NCBI GenBank assembly: GCA_949358305.1
Contig: OX442315.1
Span: 37,290,427-37,350,426, forward strand
Direction of reading: 5' to 3'
From: Strigamia acuminata
Taxonomy: Eukaryota; Arthropoda; Chilopoda; Geophilomorpha; Linotaeniidae
Length of the DNA stretch: 60,000 nt
Shown here: piece by piece, positions 59,301-60,000 of the stretch
Layout: each line of letters begins with the position of its first letter
Position numbering within the stretch: position 1 is the first letter of the stretch
Position numbers and translations under genes: made by a program
Notes under the pieces: model-generated
Database searches by the model: none
Told to the model about the DNA's origin: nothing
Seen by the model: the letters and a program-made list of their open reading frames with translations, nothing else

Positions 59301-60000
59301 GTAAATATTTTATTAAAACTTGTAGCTTTTTTTATAGCTTTTTCGTATGGTTCTGAACGGAATTTTGCGCTCTTTTTAACGGTGAAAATAACTCTTCAGT
59401 CCGATATGCCGTTTTGTGTTAATGAGCACAAAAACGATCTCGTGTTGACTGGGAAACGGTTACTCAAAAATATTTGGAAAACGATCTTGCGAAATCTTAA
59501 TTTTCTAAATATCATTAGGGGGTTTCATTATATGAATGATTTTGCAATTTTGTGATTTTGCATTAATCACAAAATCATTATTTTTTGATGCCTCCAAAAA
59601 TGAGTTTACATTGAATTAACCCAGTCAATTTTGCAATTGTGTGATCTGGACAATTTTGTGATTTTTGAGTATTGTCATGTGATATCTGTTCTACCAATCA
59701 CATTCACATTCACTAAAGCACAAAAGAGTAAAAACACAAAATCCCAAAAACATCTAAAAGGTAGTTTTTGTGATTTTGATAAGAAGTGATTTTGAGGCTT
59801 GTGAAACTCAAAACAAAATGGAGGCATTCAAGCTCTATCTAAGTGGCCAACTTGTATCCTTGTATATCATCAAAATGCTGATGCATCCATGACTGTATAA
59901 CAGCTAGGAAACTCAATACTTCGATTCGGGTAAAAAAAAGTACCGATTCAGGGCGATTCAGGGCGATTTTAGCGGGTGCCCGAATGGAAATTCAGGCGGA

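Overview
The window is nuclear DNA of an animal, most likely an invertebrate. It is AT-rich, its genes carry many short introns (about 50-150 bp) with GT-AG borders, and it is full of small DNA transposons. The species cannot be named from the sequence. Coding models were built by hand: exon phases were checked across every junction and homology was judged by eye, so they are predictions.

Layout. 1-4280 (-): a Ty3/gypsy-type LTR retrotransposon with its 5' LTR, gag and the start of pol; pol runs off the left edge. 4281-7632 (-): a broken copy of a KDM4-type histone demethylase fused to a BTB-BACK gene; the retrotransposon sits inside its tail. 8275-12060: nested DNA transposons. 12985-17174 (-): a second copy of the fusion gene with 13 phase-consistent exons, predicted order JmjN, JmjC, lysine-rich linker, BTB, BACK, tandem Tudor. 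17.5-21.5 kb: repeats only. 21517-25123 (-): glucosidase II beta subunit. 26612-27634 (-): ZIP-family zinc transporter. 28555-31818 (+): monoamine oxidase. 32034-36386 (-): ARL6IP1-like ER membrane protein, with two perfect 21-bp minisatellites in its introns. 36917-37913 (+): UBE2S-type ubiquitin-conjugating enzyme. 38767-39803 (-): ALYREF/THOC4 mRNA-export adaptor. 40186-40526 (+): NOP10. 41376 to beyond 59300 (+): start of an R7-family RGS gene with a first intron of about 15.8 kb filled with transposons.

From 21 kb rightwards the genes are ordinary, conserved housekeeping genes, several in head-to-head pairs (ZIP/MAO, ARL6IP1/UBE2S, ALYREF/NOP10). They do not form a single pathway. The unusual part is the left third: a BTB-BACK coding block has been captured inside a KDM4 gene in the place of the usual PHD fingers, and the locus was then duplicated. 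One copy keeps an open frame and has regained the Tudor domains. The other has decayed through a shifted splice site, a frameshift and a retrotransposon insertion. The intact copy predicts a lysine demethylase that could also act as a Cullin-3 adaptor.
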